Source of the DNA: an uncultured Schwartzia sp.
Lineage (GTDB): Bacteria; Bacillota; Negativicutes; Selenomonadales; Selenomonadaceae
Reading direction: 5' to 3'
Length of the DNA stretch: 6,084 nt
Assembly: GCA_905373705.1 (NCBI GenBank)
Contig: CAJPUA010000065.1
Span: 1-6,084, forward strand
The translations under genes were made by a program, and so were the position numbers. The notes beneath the pieces are model-generated. The model searched no databases, was not told the origin of the DNA, and saw only the letters and a list, made by a program, of their open reading frames with translations. Positions 5,317 to 6,084 of this stretch are shown in pieces. Position 1 is the first letter of the stretch, and each line of letters opens with the position of its first letter.

Positions 5317-6084
5317 ATGACTAGTTGGCATATTCCGCGGATCGTGATTGCGGCCACACAGAGCGGCTCGGGAAAGACGACGATTGTGACCGGCCTTTTA
5401 GCTGCTTTACGGGCGAAAGGGATTAAAGCCCAGTCTTATAAGATCGGCCCGGATTATATTGATCCGGGCTATCATACGCTGGCCAGTGGACGACCGACGC
5501 ATAATCTCGATACTTGGCTGGTGCCGGAAGAAAAAGCGTGCGACATCTTCTGTCGAACCGCGGAAACGGCCGATATTGCCGTTATCGAAGGCGTCATGGG
5601 GCTGTATGACGGCGGAACGAACGGGATCAGCTCGACGGCGGCTATTGCGAAGCTATTGGAAGCGCCAGTGCTTTTAGTCGTCAATGCCAAGGCCATGGGG
5701 GAATCGTCGGCGGCACTGGCGCTAGGTTTTAGAGAATACGATCCCAAAGTTCGGCTGGCGGGTGTTATCTTGAATCGTCTGGGCTCCGCAACACACCGCG
5801 CCATGATTGAGGAAGCGCTTGGCAAACTGAAAATTCCTGTATACGGCGCGGTATCTCGCAATGATGCGTTGACTCTGCCGGAACGCCATTTAGGCCTTCT
5901 CCCTGCAGAAGAAAACGAGCGCGATAAAGAGACCGTGGCGGCGATCGGGAGAGCGATCAAAGAGCAGGTCGATTTGGATGCGATCCTAAAGCTGGCAGAA
6001 ATGGCACCGGATATTCCCCAGCGAGAAGAACCGCCTCAGAGTGAACAACATCAGGCGTGTATCGCCGTCGCCAAAGACGAAGCG
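5317..6084 (+). CDS. cbiA: CbiA, cobyrinic acid a,c-diamide synthase, N-terminal part
   Basis: The open frame starts at ATG 5317 and runs off the right edge after 256 codons, roughly the first 55-60% of a protein that usually has about 450 residues. CbiA amidates the a and c acetate side chains of cobyrinic acid using ATP and glutamine. The window covers the synthetase (dethiobiotin-synthetase-like P-loop) domain. The P-loop ATQSGSGKTT is at residues 13-22 and SYKIGPDYIDPGYH at 40-53, including the aspartates used in ATP and substrate binding. VIEGVMGLYDG is at 89-99 with Glu91 and Asp98, and VILNRLGSATH is near 150-160. The last residues (IAVAKDEA) are where the glutamine amidotransferase domain normally begins, so that domain and its catalytic cysteine are outside the window. 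No frameshift is seen. Being preceded by CbiC fits, since CbiC makes its substrate. Confidence 0.95.
   Translation, partial: MTSWHIPRIVIAATQSGSGKTTIVTGLLAALRAKGIKAQSYKIGPDYIDPGYHTLASGRPTHNLDTWLVPEEKACDIFCRTAETADIAVIEGVMGLYDGGTNGISSTAAIAKLLEAPVLLVVNAKAMGESSAALALGFREYDPKVRLAGVILNRLGSATHRAMIEEALGKLKIPVYGAVSRNDALTLPERHLGLLPAEENERDKETVAAIGRAIKEQVDLDAILKLAEMAPDIPQREEPPQSEQHQACIAVAKDEA

Noticed and set aside
5472..5960. 162-codon open frame on the minus strand opposite cbiA
   Set aside because: It lies entirely opposite a well-conserved CbiA domain, has low-complexity Ser/Ala/Arg-rich composition and no recognisable family; it is a shadow of the coding bias.
1..6084. B12 riboswitch, promoter or terminator
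   Set aside because: No intergenic space exceeds 9 bases; any such control element must be upstream of cbiD or downstream of cbiA, outside the window.

Overview
The window is a tightly packed, single-strand (+) segment of an anaerobic (early cobalt insertion) cobalamin operon. The gene order is cbiD (3' end only) - cbiE - cbiT - cbiF - cbiG - cbiH - cbiJ - cbiC - cbiA (5' part only). Every base lies in or within a few bases of a coding region. The largest gap between genes is 9 bases, and five of the eight junctions overlap. I see no RNA gene, mobile element, CRISPR array, riboswitch, promoter or terminator.

The organism is most likely an obligate or facultative anaerobe. Having both CbiG and CbiD marks the anaerobic cobalt-precorrin route rather than the oxygen-dependent CobG/CobF route. 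Purine-rich Shine-Dalgarno sites, a TTG start, ATGA stop-start couplings and a moderate base composition fit a Firmicute. A member of the Negativicutes (the Megasphaera/Selenomonas/Acidaminococcus kind) is my guess, at low confidence, from overall gene flavour only.

The encoded enzymes follow one another in the pathway. CbiH (C17 methylation and ring contraction) is followed by CbiF (C11 methylation), CbiG (lactone opening with loss of a two-carbon fragment), CbiD (C1 methylation), CbiJ (ring reduction), CbiE and CbiT (C5 and C15 methylation plus C12 acetate decarboxylation), CbiC (C11-to-C12 methyl shift) and CbiA (a,c-amidation). The window therefore covers nearly all steps from cobalt-factor III to cobyrinic acid a,c-diamide. 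The C20 methyltransferase CbiL, the cobalt chelatase and the later adenosylation and nucleotide-loop genes are not here and presumably lie outside.

The region is a well-known pathway and I found no previously undescribed system. The points worth a second look are small: a TTG start for cbiE inside cbiD, two non-canonical residues in methyltransferase motifs (CbiF His84, CbiH Ala111), one in CbiE (Ala176), and the local gene order.
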